Origin: Sclerotinia nivalis
Taxonomy: Eukaryota; Ascomycota; Leotiomycetes; Helotiales; Sclerotiniaceae
Direction: 5' to 3'
Length of the DNA: 64,000 bases
Assembly (NCBI GenBank): GCA_029531795.1
Contig: JAPEIS010000008.1
Location: 2,480,001 to 2,544,000 of the forward strand
Shown here: piece by piece, positions 46,431 through 57,514 of the stretch
How the letters are laid out: each line of letters starts with the position of its first letter
How positions within the stretch are numbered: position 1 is the stretch's first letter
Program-made: the position numbers and the translations under genes
Notes under the pieces: generated by a model
What the model was told of the DNA's origin: nothing
The model's database searches: none
The model's input: the letters and a program-made list of their open reading frames with translations, nothing else

Positions 46431-48307
46431 CTACCAAGTAGTCTGTGTTTGAGAAAACTCCTTTGCGCCCAATCCGAGATCTGCAAATATAGGATCATCT
46501 TCCTTTAAAGCTTCAACACGGTTTTGATCCTATCATAAAGTCAGCGTTGATGTTCATCAGTTACAGGTACTACGGCCATGCTAGTCACGTAGCAGACACC
46601 AAAAAGCTCTAGAGTTCAAAGACTTCAAAAGTCTCTGAGCAGGATATTGAGAAGCACTATGCAACATAAGCGATATCAGAGAAATCTTACCTCCTGTTCC
46701 AATTTATTCATTTCCTCCTCTGGGTTATTATTTTCATCATTCTTGACCTTTGATTCTCCCTCCCCAATCAACAACATTTGAGTACCTTCATAAGTCAAAT
46801 GCTCTGGTACCAAAGACATCCATCGCAAATCCCTGAATTTTTTCTGTAACTCCTCTGAATACTTTGCTACATGATCAGTTTTTACATTTTCCCGACTTGG
46901 TGCGTTTGGATTTTTGATCGAGCACACAAATGATCCTTTTGCCTTAATACCTAGGTCTTTCTGAATTTGGGAGATTTCAGGGTAGGTAATATGATATGCG
47001 AGATGAGATTCACGACCGCTTGAGACAATGGCATACACTCCTTCTGCGATAGGTCTTATAGGTGGTAGTTGAGATGGTCTGTTCAATTGGTTAGTCAACT
47101 ATGCTTTTTTATTTCAAAGCTCAATGTATCATTTTTGATAAGTTGTGAGAACAAGGATTGAAAATACAAGTTGATCTGGGACTTCTACAAATTGCTCCAG
47201 GCAAGCGACCGAGAGAATTCAATCGTAAGTAAAGGAGAAGAGAAACATGAAAACATACCCAGAGAACCGATTCTTCAACTCTTGAATAGTCATACCCACT
47301 CCATCCACAAAGCACAAGAATTTATCTTGTTCACTCTTCGGCCATACCTTCTTCGGCAAGGACAATAAGCATGCATTACTATCATCCTTCAAGGGACCTT
47401 TGGGAATTTTTGCTTCAAGGGGAAGTGGGCGCAATACAAAATAACTCCGTGCTATATCTTCGATACCCTGAGGGGCTCCTTCGAGGCCAACTCTGTGACG
47501 ATAACAAAAGTAGATTATTCCTTTCTCAAGAATGGATGCGGGAATTGATCGCTTTGAGGAGTCGTTGGTAATGGTTGATTGTTTATCTTCAAGGACATGT
47601 GCTGGCTTGATATCGTCAGTAACAATGGATTCGTTGATCGTGCTGGCATCAGGAACATAAACCCAATCGTCAGGGATAGAGGATTCCTCTACTTTGCTTG
47701 AACCTCCAATGTCTTCTTCTGTCATTTCGCTGCCATCGGCATCTTCTGTTGTGTCGCCCGTATGGTGACTTTCATTCTCCGCGTTGTTTAGGAGAGGAAA
47801 AACAGAGGCATCGTTTACTAGAGTGGGAGAAAGCTTTGGTGCTTTCCCTGCTCTTTTTTGGCTCAGACTTGACCCAATATTTTGTCCTGGGGGAATTGCG
47901 CTGATGACAGGACCAGAGGGCACGAACTGAGGCTTCCTCTCACCCGACTTCTCCTCTGCCTTTTCGTCTGACTTATCATCTGACGTTTCCGATGCATCTG
48001 GTGCTTCATTCAAAAGAGTGTTAACATCCTTCAGATCAATCGGATTGTTTTTATTTTGGGCCTTTGCATGCTCAACCATGGCCTCGTACTCATCACTCGA
48101 ATCTGTCTTATTTGGTGAATCGTTTTCTTCTTCTCCATCTTGGACATTGGCGCCTCCATCAGATCGAACCTTTCTCTTCTTTCGAGCCTCGGTTGGCTGC
48201 GTTGAGGATTCCCTTTTCTTGGTCGCGTAATCGATCACATCTGTCTTTGATAAGTCACCGCTTCCTGCACCAGGTGAGTTTAATGCACCTTCGGTAGTTC
48301 CACCCAT
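46431..48307 (-). CDS. Conserved fungal nuclear-type protein, often labelled 'BTB domain transcription factor'
   Basis: Exons 48307-47259, 47078-46691 and 46529-46431; 1,536 nt, 511 aa. The N-terminal 250 residues are disordered, acidic and Ser-rich with a basic cluster KKRKVR that could be a nuclear localisation signal. The conserved part begins SILEKGIIYFCYRHRVGLEG, then GIEDIARSYFVLRPLPLEAK, PKKVWPKSEQDKFLCFVDG, AEGVYAIVSSGRESHLAYHI, KGSFVCSIKNPNAPS and FRDLRWMSLVPEHLTYEGTQ, and ends DPIFADLGLGAKEF. This order is typical of a filamentous-ascomycete protein carried in many annotations under the name 'BTB domain transcription factor'. I see no BTB fold or DNA-binding motif in it, so the name should be taken lightly. 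Intron ends are consensus, with CTAAC and CTGAC branch points, and phases agree. Confidence 0.88.
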
Positions 48308-49335
48308 CTTTCTTTCTCAAAGGTCGGTATTTCTTCTTGAATTCCTTGTAACTCTCGCTGTTTTCGTTCTTCTTAGTTCTGGTATATGAGATGTTTTGGT
48401 AGTAACACTAATGTTATTCTTTGCTCTTACAATATCAGGATTGTTGTGTTTTCCGGTAATGTTGTTGTTATTATTATGATGTTGTTTTTGTTTACTAGAA
48501 TCTAGGGAAAGAGATTGTTTCCTTATATTAATTTTCCTCTGTTCGTTCTTTCTCAAATCCGTCAGACGAGATTCACTGCAGTTGTCGAATTGAGGATCTC
48601 GATCATCAATGACGTAATGATTACCACAATCATTTTTGTCCTGTCGAAAGATCTTACATTTGCACTTGAGCCAAAATAAACAAAGACACCTTTTTATTAG
48701 ATAATTTGTAGGTAATAGAATGGTAGGATAGGAGATATAATGTTCTTAGGAATACTGTAGGTAATTAAATGAAATTTCTTGTAACTTGTGTTGTGCATTC
48801 TGCGAATCCGATGGCGGGGCGGAAAACACCGGCAAAGTAAAATGAACGCGTGAACTCGTGACTTCCTTCATTGAAATGATTAAGACTTCATATTACTCAA
48901 AACGATATGTATTGTTGCAAGACGGCTGGGACATTCAAGATACTAATTAGTGATCTGTCCCGGTCTTGATTCATGGCATCGATGATTTGCTTGAGCTGTC
49001 TGTCGCCACTAGGCTAACTGGTACAATCGAAAAGTTGTTTTAGTTGATCTCCGAAAAGATCCAATCTTATATCTTTGTAACTCGGAATGCCATTCAATAT
49101 ATTCAAAATATACCTTACATTCAGCTCTTCTCAAAATGAAAAATTCTACCGCTCAACGATTGCCAAAAGTTTAGATCATGGTCTCTGATCTAACATGTAG
49201 TCTGAATTGGCCAACCACTTTCTCCTCGTTGGGCATCGAAATCGAATCTTATGAGCGCTGGAGACCTGACATTTTGACCCTTTTCTTTCTCATCTATACC
49301 TTCTTTCACCGTATTTTCGACACCAGCCTTGTCCC
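48308..49335. other. Intergenic region
   Basis: About 1 kb, tandem arrangement of two minus-strand genes. Contains the leader of the preceding gene and GTTATTATTATG-like simple sequence at about 48.46 kb. No coding signal. Confidence 0.5.
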
Positions 49336-49779
49336 TCAAATAACCCTAAACATGTTACTTTTCACACCTCTTCCAAACCCGTCAGTGACCGGCTTTCCTC
49401 CCTCATATGAAACACCTGTTGCACCCTCCCTGCCCTCCATCTTTGCCTTTAACTCCTCATCCATTTCGGCAATCGTTTTTCCCTTCTTCTTCTTCTCTTC
49501 TTTCTTCTCCCCTTCATTTGCATCTATTTTCTTTCTTGCATCCGCTTCACTTGCCCCCTCAATCGTGTGTCTTTCCGCTCCCTCCATTGTTACTTTCTTC
49601 CTTGCTGCAGGTCCCATTTCGGACTTTGGTCTTCCATCATCGTGGAAGTTTCTCGATACGATTGATATCAAGGCTGGAGCACCAGGGCCTGGTAATCTCA
49701 CTTGGATTGAATTCCTTGGTATGAGAATTGCTGACCGTGAGATGAAAATTGCACTAGCGGTGATTCTTCTATTGAACAT
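49336..49779 (-). CDS. Small conserved fungal protein, probably mitochondrial (147 aa)
   Basis: Single-exon frame. I chose the ATG at 49779 because it is followed by a peptide rich in Arg and hydrophobic residues and free of acidic residues (MFNRRITASAIFISRSAILI), a good mitochondrial presequence. An in-frame ATG upstream (49881) adds a less likely leader. The mature part has NFHDDGRPKSEMGPAARKK, then a Lys/Glu-rich helix, AEMDEELKAKMEGREG and the ending SYEGGKPVTDGFGRGVKSNM followed by FRVI. A tail of the type YE.GKP..........NNMFR.I is shared by small hypothetical proteins of many ascomycetes. No enzymatic motif is visible and the function is unknown to me. The opposite-strand frame at 49178-49828 is its shadow. 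Confidence 0.75.
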   Translation of the reverse strand: MFNRRITASAIFISRSAILIPRNSIQVRLPGPGAPALISIVSRNFHDDGRPKSEMGPAARKKVTMEGAERHTIEGASEADARKKIDANEGEKKEEKKKKGKTIAEMDEELKAKMEGREGATGVSYEGGKPVTDGFGRGVKSNMFRVI

Positions 49780-51730
49780 AATGATAAGCGTCGAAGATGC
49801 CACTACAATGTGTTCTGTATTGAGTTGAATCAAAACATTTTTTGGCCATGAAAATTGGTGCAGGTCTCCTCCAGCTTGCAAACTTCCCTGCGATCACCAA
49901 AAATTACATCATCGCCTTGCTCGTGATCAGATGACTTACCACTCCGCTTCTTGCAACTACAATCTTCTCGAGCTTCTTTAATTACCAATAAACTTCACAC
50001 ACTTCGCATCGATCTGTTTATTTTCAATCTCTCAAATTCAAAAATGAAAGTTAAAATTCAGTCCGAAATACGACCTTGTATTTCAGTCTCACGAATATAC
50101 TAAAAATGCAGGACATCGACAGCCCTAAATTTGTATCCGAGTAAATGATGAAGCTACTCTGCAATGTAGTGCCCTCAGTTGAGTCAAGCTTGACATCCGG
50201 AACCTCCGTACCAAGCCACTCGTATCATACAGTTAAATCGCATCGTCTCAAGGCCCCGCGTCATTCTGTCAAGTTCCAATCCAAAATTTGGACTAGAATA
50301 TGGTGTTCTTCCTCCAGGATTAAAAATAAACCTCCTAGCCTTGAAACTTTTTACGCCATTAACGAAGTCACTCTTTCATCGAGCGTTTTGGGTTACTCAC
50401 CCCCACAAATCTTACGATATCTATGGAGTATGTGTTGCATCCCCACAGATTCCTCTACATAGCGGCTCCTTGATGAACTCATATGTTCAGGTTAAGTGAA
50501 GGGATTCGAGGTCAGAGTGAAGATGGGATGCCAAATAAATCGAGGGTTTGTGAGAGCAATTCTTCATTCCGAGTATGGCAGTAGAGAAAAGATGGTAAAA
50601 AAAACTAAACCCTGGTTTCATTATCTCACCCGCCGCAATATTAATATGGATCCATCATACTTTTCACCACAATACCCATCGAACGTCATGACAAGTGTCA
50701 TTCGCAAGAAGCTAAGAAGCTATGGCTGCGAAAATATCTCGCGAGCACAAGCCTTCCGGCATTGCCACCAAAGAAAGTCAGTTCCGTTCTTGCCCTGCTT
50801 TTAAAGCCCATGAAGCAGAATTCCAACTTTTAGATCTTCAACAAGCATACAGACCTGAAAAATGAATCTATCAAACGCATCAGAAAAAATGGTGTCAGGA
50901 ACCAGCTGGTTTTGGGATACTCTTTTTACAAGAAGTAGAAAAAAGCAATGGATTTAGTATGTACCAGGAGAACGAAATATTGAAATCTGGCATGAATGGT
51001 ACAAACAGGAGATATGAAGAAAGAGTCAAGACGAGATTTTATATACATTGAGGGATTGGTTCTACATGACAACTATTCATCCCAGCAACTTTATGCTTGG
51101 ACTTCACTATTACTCACGCGCTCGTTGATGAACACTAATCTGGCTTCAAAGCCATTTGTTGGAATTAGCTAAAGTTTTGTTGCATATGGCATTCATTATC
51201 GAAGCGCATCCGCTATAGTATAGTGCTTGGGACTACTGAAAGCTCTGTAGTTCTGTTGCACATCGCATACAAGACTCACTATCGATCTGCTGAATTCAAA
51301 TACTCCTCCCCAGTTATCATGCTAAATCTTTTCATTGTTCTCATTATCTCCTTAGTAACATATCAAGTTGTTTTAGAGCTCGGAGCTTCGAGCCGGCACT
51401 ACATTTAGCTGCGTTGGTAGAGAATGGAGGAATGGTTGATTGAAAAATGAATGGTGACCTACATCTTTTTTTGATACCACTGTTTTTGCTCGCTGGTTCA
51501 TTTGCATGGAAATTTTTGAAGGCTCCGGAAGTGTTCTTTCCAACATATGCAATTATGTTTTTCTTTTCGCAATCTTTATCTGATTCATCAAATTTTCAAA
51601 CCGTGAGACGCAATAACCGGAAAGATTATATACAGCTCTAGTCATAACCCCATTCATTACACTGCGGAATGATCTGGGACATCAGTGGCTCTTTCTTGCG
51701 TTCCTGGCGGCCACGCCAGTATTTTGGAAT
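49780..51730. other. Gene-poor region flanking the retrotransposon
   Basis: Short frames only (up to about 105 codons), none with recognisable features. Two copies of the TTTTGTTGCAT-type motif occur near 51.18 and 51.25 kb. The last five bases before the retrotransposon are the target duplication. Confidence 0.45.
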
Positions 51731-51735
51731 GGGCT

Positions 51736-52265
51736 TCTCGTAGGAGGTTGATCGGATAATAATAAATAATATAATAATAATACTATAATATTATTTATTA
51801 TAATAGTGGAAGACTTAGTCGTATTTAGCTTAGGAGTGATCGAATATATGAACAATAGAATATTGAAGTCAGAATTATATATATATTGAATATTGAATTT
51901 TTTATCTGCTTATTTTTTCGAAGAATTCTTTGAAGAAGATCTTCGTATTTATAGATTTTAATGAGATTCTACACTATTCTATGATTATAAATAAGATCGA
52001 TTTAAATCGAATCTTATAGAATCATTTTATATAATAAAAGGAAATAATAACCAATAGTATTCAATCTGAGAATAAGAAAATTCTATATGCTTCCATTTCA
52101 TTCTATTCCATTATAAATCATTCTGATATGATATATGATCGAAATTTTATATAATAATAAAATTTAATAATATGAAATCATATTATTAATATATCACGTG
52201 ATCATATAACTATTGGTTCGGTAAATATTATTAAGTGTTTTAATAACTTATTAGGAATTCTCACA
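51736..52265 (-). repeat. LTR (3' LTR of the element)
   Basis: 530 bp, same as 56980-57509 wherever I compared them base by base. It contains many TAATAATA and TATTATTA words and a CACGTGATCAT word near its coding-strand start. Confidence 0.95.
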
Positions 52266-52274
52266 CACCCCCAT
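52266..52274 (-). other. Polypurine tract
   Basis: On the minus strand ATGGGGGTG directly precedes the LTR start TGTGAG, the expected place for the plus-strand primer of reverse transcription. Confidence 0.75.
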
Positions 52275-52302
52275 AATAAGTGTATTAAATATTTTAATAA
52301 TA

Positions 52303-52991
52303 TTAATATAAATTAATCTGTTTTAAGAATTCGATTAATTTAATTCGAGCTAATGGCTTAGTAAGGCCATCGGCTTTTTGATCATTAGTAGATATATAAA
52401 TTAGATCTAAATCACCTGAATTTATAATATCTCTAATATAGTAAAACCGTATTGCTATATGCTTGCTTCTTTCGTGAAATATAGGGTTTTTAGCAAGTGC
52501 TAGCGCGGCTTGATTATCTGTATATAGTGGGAATTTATCTTGTTTATACAGATTGAGTTCTTTTAATAGCTTTTTAATATATATAGCCTCTTTAGCTGCA
52601 ATATTAATAGCTATAAATTCAGCCTCTGAAGTTGATTGAGCTACTACTGATTGTAGTTTAGATTTCCAACTAATAGGCCCTTCTGCTAGTGTAAATACGT
52701 ATCCGCTAGTTGATTTATACGTATTAACATCACCCCCATAATCCGAATCACAATAACCTTTAATATAAGGGTTATTATTGCGTTTATAATTAGTACCTTT
52801 ATTAATAGTACCTCTTAAATATCGTAGTATTCTTTTTGCGGCTTGGAGATGTATAGAGCTAGGATTGGACGAGAAACTAGCTAATCTACCGACGTGAAAA
52901 GCTATATCTAATCTAGTTCCAAGTGATAAATATAATAAAGAACCAATAATTTCTTGATATAATTTTATATCCTTATTATTTAGCTTTTTCT
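52303..52991 (-). CDS. RNase H part of pol (copia type)
   Basis: Open frame with copia RNase H features: SLLYLSLGTRLDIAFHVGRL, then GYCDSDYGGDVNTYKSTSGY (the catalytic Asp region), SWKSKLQSVVAQSTSEAEF (catalytic Glu) and KHIAIRFYYIRDIINSGDL, and a stop at 52305-52303. It lies in the same frame as the gag-integrase frame upstream but is shifted by one base relative to the intervening reverse transcriptase frame. The shift lies within a short A-rich stretch around 52985. RNase H degrades the RNA template during reverse transcription. It has no start codon of its own. Confidence 0.88.
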
Positions 52992-53932
52992 TTATTATAG
53001 TAAAGCTTTATTTTCGGATCCATTGGAGTGGAAACAGGGTGTGAATCTAGCATTCCGAATCTAGCTAATATCTTTTTGGTGTGTTCTGATTGGTGTAGCT
53101 TTAAACAGTCGGCTTTTCTTTCGATTTGAATGCCTAAATAGTCTTTAATAGGCCCTAGATCTTTTAAATCGAAATGCTTTTTAAGATTACTAATGAATTC
53201 ATTAATAATCTCTTGATTTGGAGCTATAATAGCTATATCATCGACGTATATACTGAGAATGATATTCTTATTCTTATTGATAAAAATACATTCTTCAGTG
53301 ATTAGATTATTGAAATCTAATTTGTTTAGAATGTCTTTTAAGGTATAATACCAGATTCGAGCCGATTGTTTTAGACCGTATAAAGCCTTATTTAATTTTA
53401 AAGCTTTATTATTTAATTCATTAAAGCCTTCAGGAGGGGTTAAGATCAGAGGTGTATCGATATTGCCTTGAGCAAAAGCTAATACCATATCGATTTTATG
53501 AATTAGCCAATCATTTTGGAGAGCTAATACGAATAATAGCTTCCAAGCCATCGATTTAACTACGGATGCATGGGTATCAATATAGTCTAATCCGTATAAT
53601 TGCTCGAATCCTTTAGCTACGAATCTAGCTTTGAATTCGATGAAATCACCCAAATCCTTTATTTTATAAACCCATCTAGTTTTAAGGGTTTTATTGTTAT
53701 TTGGATTATTAATAATATCCCAGGTTTTATTCAATTCAAGGGTATTTATTTCGTAGTCCATAGCTTTTAGCCAATATTCTTTCTCCGGTGAGCTAATTGC
53801 TTCTTTATAGGATTTTGGTTCGGTCAATATATGATCAGGCTTTTTAATAATGATTTTGTTGTTATTATTAAGCCGAATATCGAAGGCTAATTGAAGGTTT
53901 TTCGAATTTTCGTCGTCGATTTCGAGTTTCAC
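52976..53932 (-). CDS. Reverse transcriptase part of pol (copia type)
   Basis: A frame of about 318 codons with the copia reverse transcriptase signature. It has TRWVYKIKDLGDFIEFKARF, VAKGFEQLYGLDYIDTHASV, WLIHKIDMVLAFAQGNID, ALKLNKALYGLKQSARIWYY and the catalytic box LSIYVDDIAII. It ends at TAA (52978-52976), just where the RNase H frame takes over one base further on. The upstream gag-integrase frame ends at 53929, so the two overlap by a few bases around a GGGG run. Expression would need frameshifting or would fail. DIDM at the first catalytic Asp position and YVDD are both present, so the active site looks intact. Confidence 0.92.
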   Translation of the reverse strand: MKLEIDDENSKNLQLAFDIRLNNNNKIIIKKPDHILTEPKSYKEAISSPEKEYWLKAMDYEINTLELNKTWDIINNPNNNKTLKTRWVYKIKDLGDFIEFKARFVAKGFEQLYGLDYIDTHASVVKSMAWKLLFVLALQNDWLIHKIDMVLAFAQGNIDTPLILTPPEGFNELNNKALKLNKALYGLKQSARIWYYTLKDILNKLDFNNLITEECIFINKNKNIILSIYVDDIAIIAPNQEIINEFISNLKKHFDLKDLGPIKDYLGIQIERKADCLKLHQSEHTKKILARFGMLDSHPVSTPMDPKIKLYYNKEKAK

Positions 53933-56493
53933 CCCTTATTGATCGAATTAAAATACCCCGAAAAAGCTAGACCATAGTATGACACACCTTTATGATCATA
54001 TGAAAAGCCTTTATTTTCAGGTTCTAGACCTCTAATTCGTTTAGAGGTTCGAATTTCGGGTTTTTCGAAAGAGTTTTCTTCGATTTCAACATCCGAAAGC
54101 TCTGATTCGTCGGATATTTCGACTATTTCCCTTTCAGGAGTAGGGGTTTCTACTATAATTGAAGTTGAATTTTCTTCTTCTTGACTTATAGTATTAATAG
54201 GTTCGAAATCAGGGCTTTCTTCTTCCAAAATATTTAAATCCTGATTTTTATATTCATCGGAATATTTTAAATTCTCCTGAATATCAACATCCCTTGCACT
54301 AATCACTCTTTTTATTGCAGGGATATATATTAGAAAGTTATTAGAGGATTCAAAACCTACTAATATACCTTTTCGAGCCCTAAAATCCATTTTCCCTTTT
54401 CGAATTTCTTTGTTATTCAATATATAAGTGAGTGAACCTAGTATTTTTATGTAATCTAGATTAGGTTTCTTATTATATATCAATTCGAAAGGTGATGATT
54501 TAATAGAACTATTATAGGTTCTATTCTTGATATGGGCTATAGCCTGAATTAGATAAGGCCATAGAAAAAGAGGAATATCTTTTTCTTTAATTAGACATAA
54601 TAATCTTTCGATTATATATCTATTTAATACCTCAGCTATTCCATTTTGGGAATGCGTATACGGGCTTATATACTCTGAAATAATCCCGTGATTTTTGATG
54701 AAAATAGACCATTTATTCGATAAAAACTCTAGAGCATTATCTAGTCTTAATATTTTAATGTTAATTTTAAACTGAGTTTTAATTAGATTATAAAACTCTA
54801 TTAGAATATCGTAGGCTTGTGATTTGAATTTAATGGGATATACCCAAATAGCTCTAGTAGCCCATTCCGTAAAGGTTAAAAAGTATTTTTCACCTTTAAT
54901 TCCTGTAATTCGAAAGGGCCCTGCAATATCAAGGCTGAATTTTTCGAATTTATTCGATATAGGAGGTATTTCAGAAGGTTCTCGGCTTATTATTTGATGG
55001 AATTTGCCGAATTTACATGGTTCGCATGTATTTAAATCAGATATATTATCTTCTGATTTAATATTTAAGGATTTGATGAGATGATCCTTATTGATATGAC
55101 CTAATCTCTTATGCATTAGATTCAAATCGATTTTATTGGCTAATAGCTCTGGTTCTTCTTCGAATTCAGAGCTGTTATTGGTATTAATGCTTTCGATATA
55201 TTTAGAGTTTATTTTAAAATCTAAATAATAAGCATTATTGATCCAAGGAGCTGTGGTTTTAATATTATACCCTTTATGAACTAGGTTGATTTTGTCTCCA
55301 GGAGGGATAATATGACTAGCCCAACCTCTAGTAGCTATTTTATTCGTACTAATTAAGGTTGTAGCTAATTTGGGTATATAATATACCCCTTGAATAATCA
55401 CCTCTGAATTATTATTAATAATAATAGGAATATCGCCTATTCCTTCGATTGAGACGTTTTCACCACTAGCTACAGTGATACAATGATTCTTTAATGGTTT
55501 ATAATTAATAAACCATTCTTTATTAGGGCAATAATGTTCTGTGGCACCGGAATCTAATATGAATTTATATTTCGAAATATTAGCTAAATTAGCTATTCCG
55601 ATATTATGATTCACAGTCATTAACTGTTTGTTTGAAAGAGGGTTCTTTTTGCTCGAATCATTATTCGAATTCGAATTTGAATTAGAATTAGATTGCTTAT
55701 TATTAGCACCCTTATTATTCTTTAATTCAGGGTATTTAATGAAGCATTTTGATTCTAAATGACCCTTCTTTCGGCAATGACTACAATAAGGAGTTTTATT
55801 CTTATTTTTAAAGCTAGCCTTATTTGCATTGAAATCTGTATTAGATTTCATTCTAGCCTCTTCAGATATTAATTCAGAAAATAAATTATCTAAATCAATA
55901 TTGTTGTCATTATTAGCTAGCTCCTTAGCTAATTCTTCGTATTTTCTAGAGGCAAAACCATCGAAAGAACTAGGTAGGCCTCTAAAAAGAAACCATGCTA
56001 TAAAAGCCTTCGGAATTTCGTATTTCATTGATTTTAAATAGTTATACGATGATTGAATAGAATTAGTATAATCATCCATATCATCAGAACTATTATAATT
56101 GGATTCTATTAGTTTATTCAGATATCTCCCCATTAGTTCTAGTGAAGATTCTCCGAATATTTTATTAATAGCTTCCCAGAGAGTTTTAGCCGTAGTTTTA
56201 TCCTTAAATCTTTCGACTAATTCGAAGCTAATTATAGATTTAATAGCTCCTAAAGCTCTCTTTTCATTTCGAAGATATTCGGAAGCTTTTTCATTGAATT
56301 TAATAGCCAATTCTGGGGTATAAGGCTCTCCTTTATCATTTACATATAATGATTTATTTGGAGGCGTTTCGGATCCATCGATATAAGGCATAAAACCATT
56401 AATTTCGAGGTATAATTTAGCCTTATTTATCCATTCAATATAATTAGACCTCCCTTTTAAGGGTTCTCCTTTAAAAGTTATACCAGAAGCCAT
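53929..56493 (-). CDS. Gag, protease and integrase polyprotein
   Basis: Frame of 854 codons from MASGITFKGEPL. Residues 1-230 resemble copia Gag. About 236-250 is the zinc knuckle CSHCRKKGHLESKC. About 311-318 is the aspartic protease site LDSGATEH. About 460-500 is the GAG-pre-integrase zinc region (MHKRLGHINKDHL with CEPC further on). The integrase core has Asp in SLDIAGPF, Asp in ILRLDNALEF and Glu in NGIAEVLNRYI, followed by SSPFELIYNKKPNL. The C-terminal 150 residues are acidic and variable. The frame is uninterrupted, with a short leader between the 5' LTR and the ATG. The protease processes the polyprotein and the integrase inserts the cDNA copy. Confidence 0.94.
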   Translation of the reverse strand: MASGITFKGEPLKGRSNYIEWINKAKLYLEINGFMPYIDGSETPPNKSLYVNDKGEPYTPELAIKFNEKASEYLRNEKRALGAIKSIISFELVERFKDKTTAKTLWEAINKIFGESSLELMGRYLNKLIESNYNSSDDMDDYTNSIQSSYNYLKSMKYEIPKAFIAWFLFRGLPSSFDGFASRKYEELAKELANNDNNIDLDNLFSELISEEARMKSNTDFNANKASFKNKNKTPYCSHCRKKGHLESKCFIKYPELKNNKGANNKQSNSNSNSNSNNDSSKKNPLSNKQLMTVNHNIGIANLANISKYKFILDSGATEHYCPNKEWFINYKPLKNHCITVASGENVSIEGIGDIPIIINNNSEVIIQGVYYIPKLATTLISTNKIATRGWASHIIPPGDKINLVHKGYNIKTTAPWINNAYYLDFKINSKYIESINTNNSSEFEEEPELLANKIDLNLMHKRLGHINKDHLIKSLNIKSEDNISDLNTCEPCKFGKFHQIISREPSEIPPISNKFEKFSLDIAGPFRITGIKGEKYFLTFTEWATRAIWVYPIKFKSQAYDILIEFYNLIKTQFKINIKILRLDNALEFLSNKWSIFIKNHGIISEYISPYTHSQNGIAEVLNRYIIERLLCLIKEKDIPLFLWPYLIQAIAHIKNRTYNSSIKSSPFELIYNKKPNLDYIKILGSLTYILNNKEIRKGKMDFRARKGILVGFESSNNFLIYIPAIKRVISARDVDIQENLKYSDEYKNQDLNILEEESPDFEPINTISQEEENSTSIIVETPTPEREIVEISDESELSDVEIEENSFEKPEIRTSKRIRGLEPENKGFSYDHKGVSYYGLAFSGYFNSINKG

Positions 56494-56964
56494 TTTTAAG
56501 CTTTTATATGTAAGCTATATGGACTTTTAATCTAGTATAGTATTAATACTAATTTTGATGAATTTAGTATTAAAATTTGAATGGAATTCGATAGTGATTC
56601 GATTTAATATCGAAATTAGATCGATTTCGGTATAATAAACCAGCCACCTCTTAAATTAGATCTTTATTTTAAACTTTATAAAATAAAGCCTAAATAAGCT
56701 AGGGCACCTTGGTATGAAGAAATTGATATATCACCCGCTATGGGTAGCGTATAGCTTAAATATATCGTCTAGGGACCTAATTTTATTCACTCAATTAGGT
56801 TTAGCTTCAGGGACGCAGGCCTCAGGGTTTATTTTAGTATATTTCGATAATAATTCAATATGATATTGATATTATATCGATATAGTGATATTCGACAGCT
56901 CAATAGCTATAATATTATAGCTTTGAATCGAGCTAGTACCCCTTTTTAAGCTAGTATTTGACTA

Positions 56965-56979
56965 GCCGGGCTCATAACC
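56965..56979 (-). other. Primer-binding site matching the anticodon arm of initiator tRNA-Met
   Basis: Directly downstream of the 5' LTR the minus strand reads GGTTATGAGCCCGGC. Its complement, GGGCTCATAACC, is the anticodon stem-loop of eukaryotic initiator tRNA-Met (CAT anticodon), not the tRNA 3' end. Drosophila copia and yeast Ty5 are known to prime from an internally cut initiator tRNA (half-tRNA priming), and this site has the same design. Confidence 0.8.
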
Positions 56980-57509
56980 TCTCGTAGGAGGTTGATCGGA
57001 TAATAATAAATAATATAATAATAATACTATAATATTATTTATTATAATAGTGGAAGACTTAGTCGTATTTAGCTTAGGAGTGATCGAATATATGAACAAT
57101 AGAATATTGAAGTCAGAATTATATATATATTGAATATTGAATTTTTTATCTGCTTATTTTTTCGAAGAATTCTTTGAAGAAGATCTTCGTATTTATAGAT
57201 TTTAATGAGATTCTACACTATTCTATGATTATAAATAAGATCGATTTAAATCGAATCTTATAGAATCATTTTATATAATAAAAGGAAATAATAACCAATA
57301 GTATTCAATCTGAGAATAAGAAAATTCTATATGCTTCCATTTCATTCTATTCCATTATAAATCATTCTGATATGATATATGATCGAAATTTTATATAATA
57401 ATAAAATTTAATAATATGAAATCATATTATTAATATATCACGTGATCATATAACTATTGGTTCGGTAAATATTATTAAGTGTTTTAATAACTTATTAGGA
57501 ATTCTCACA
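56980..57509 (-). repeat. LTR (5' LTR of the element)
   Basis: 530 bp, the same length as the other LTR and apparently identical to it. Flanked on the outside by the GGGCT duplication. Confidence 0.95.
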
Positions 57510-57514
57510 GGGCT

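Larger units (their letters stand above)
51736..57509 (-). mobile_element. Complete Ty1/copia-type LTR retrotransposon
   Basis: A 5,774-bp element read on the minus strand. It has 530-bp LTRs at 51736-52265 and 56980-57509 and a 5-bp target duplication GGGCT at 51731-51735 and 57510-57514. The primer-binding site is next to the 5' LTR (right end in this window), and the polypurine tract ATGGGGGTG (52266-52274) adjoins the 3' LTR. The internal coding order gag, protease, integrase, reverse transcriptase, RNase H identifies Ty1/copia (in Ty3/gypsy the integrase is last). On the coding strand the LTR begins TGTGAGAATTCC and ends CTACGAGA, so it lacks the usual terminal CA. The element is much more AT-rich than its surroundings. 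Confidence 0.97.

Noticed and set aside
49178..49828. Plus-strand frame of 216 codons
   Set aside because: Longer than the minus-strand gene it overlaps, but its peptide is a Ser/Phe shadow. The minus frame has a mitochondrial presequence and a conserved C-terminus.
52266..52302. Possible additional short gene between RNase H and LTR
   Set aside because: Only the polypurine tract and A/T-rich untranslated sequence are present.
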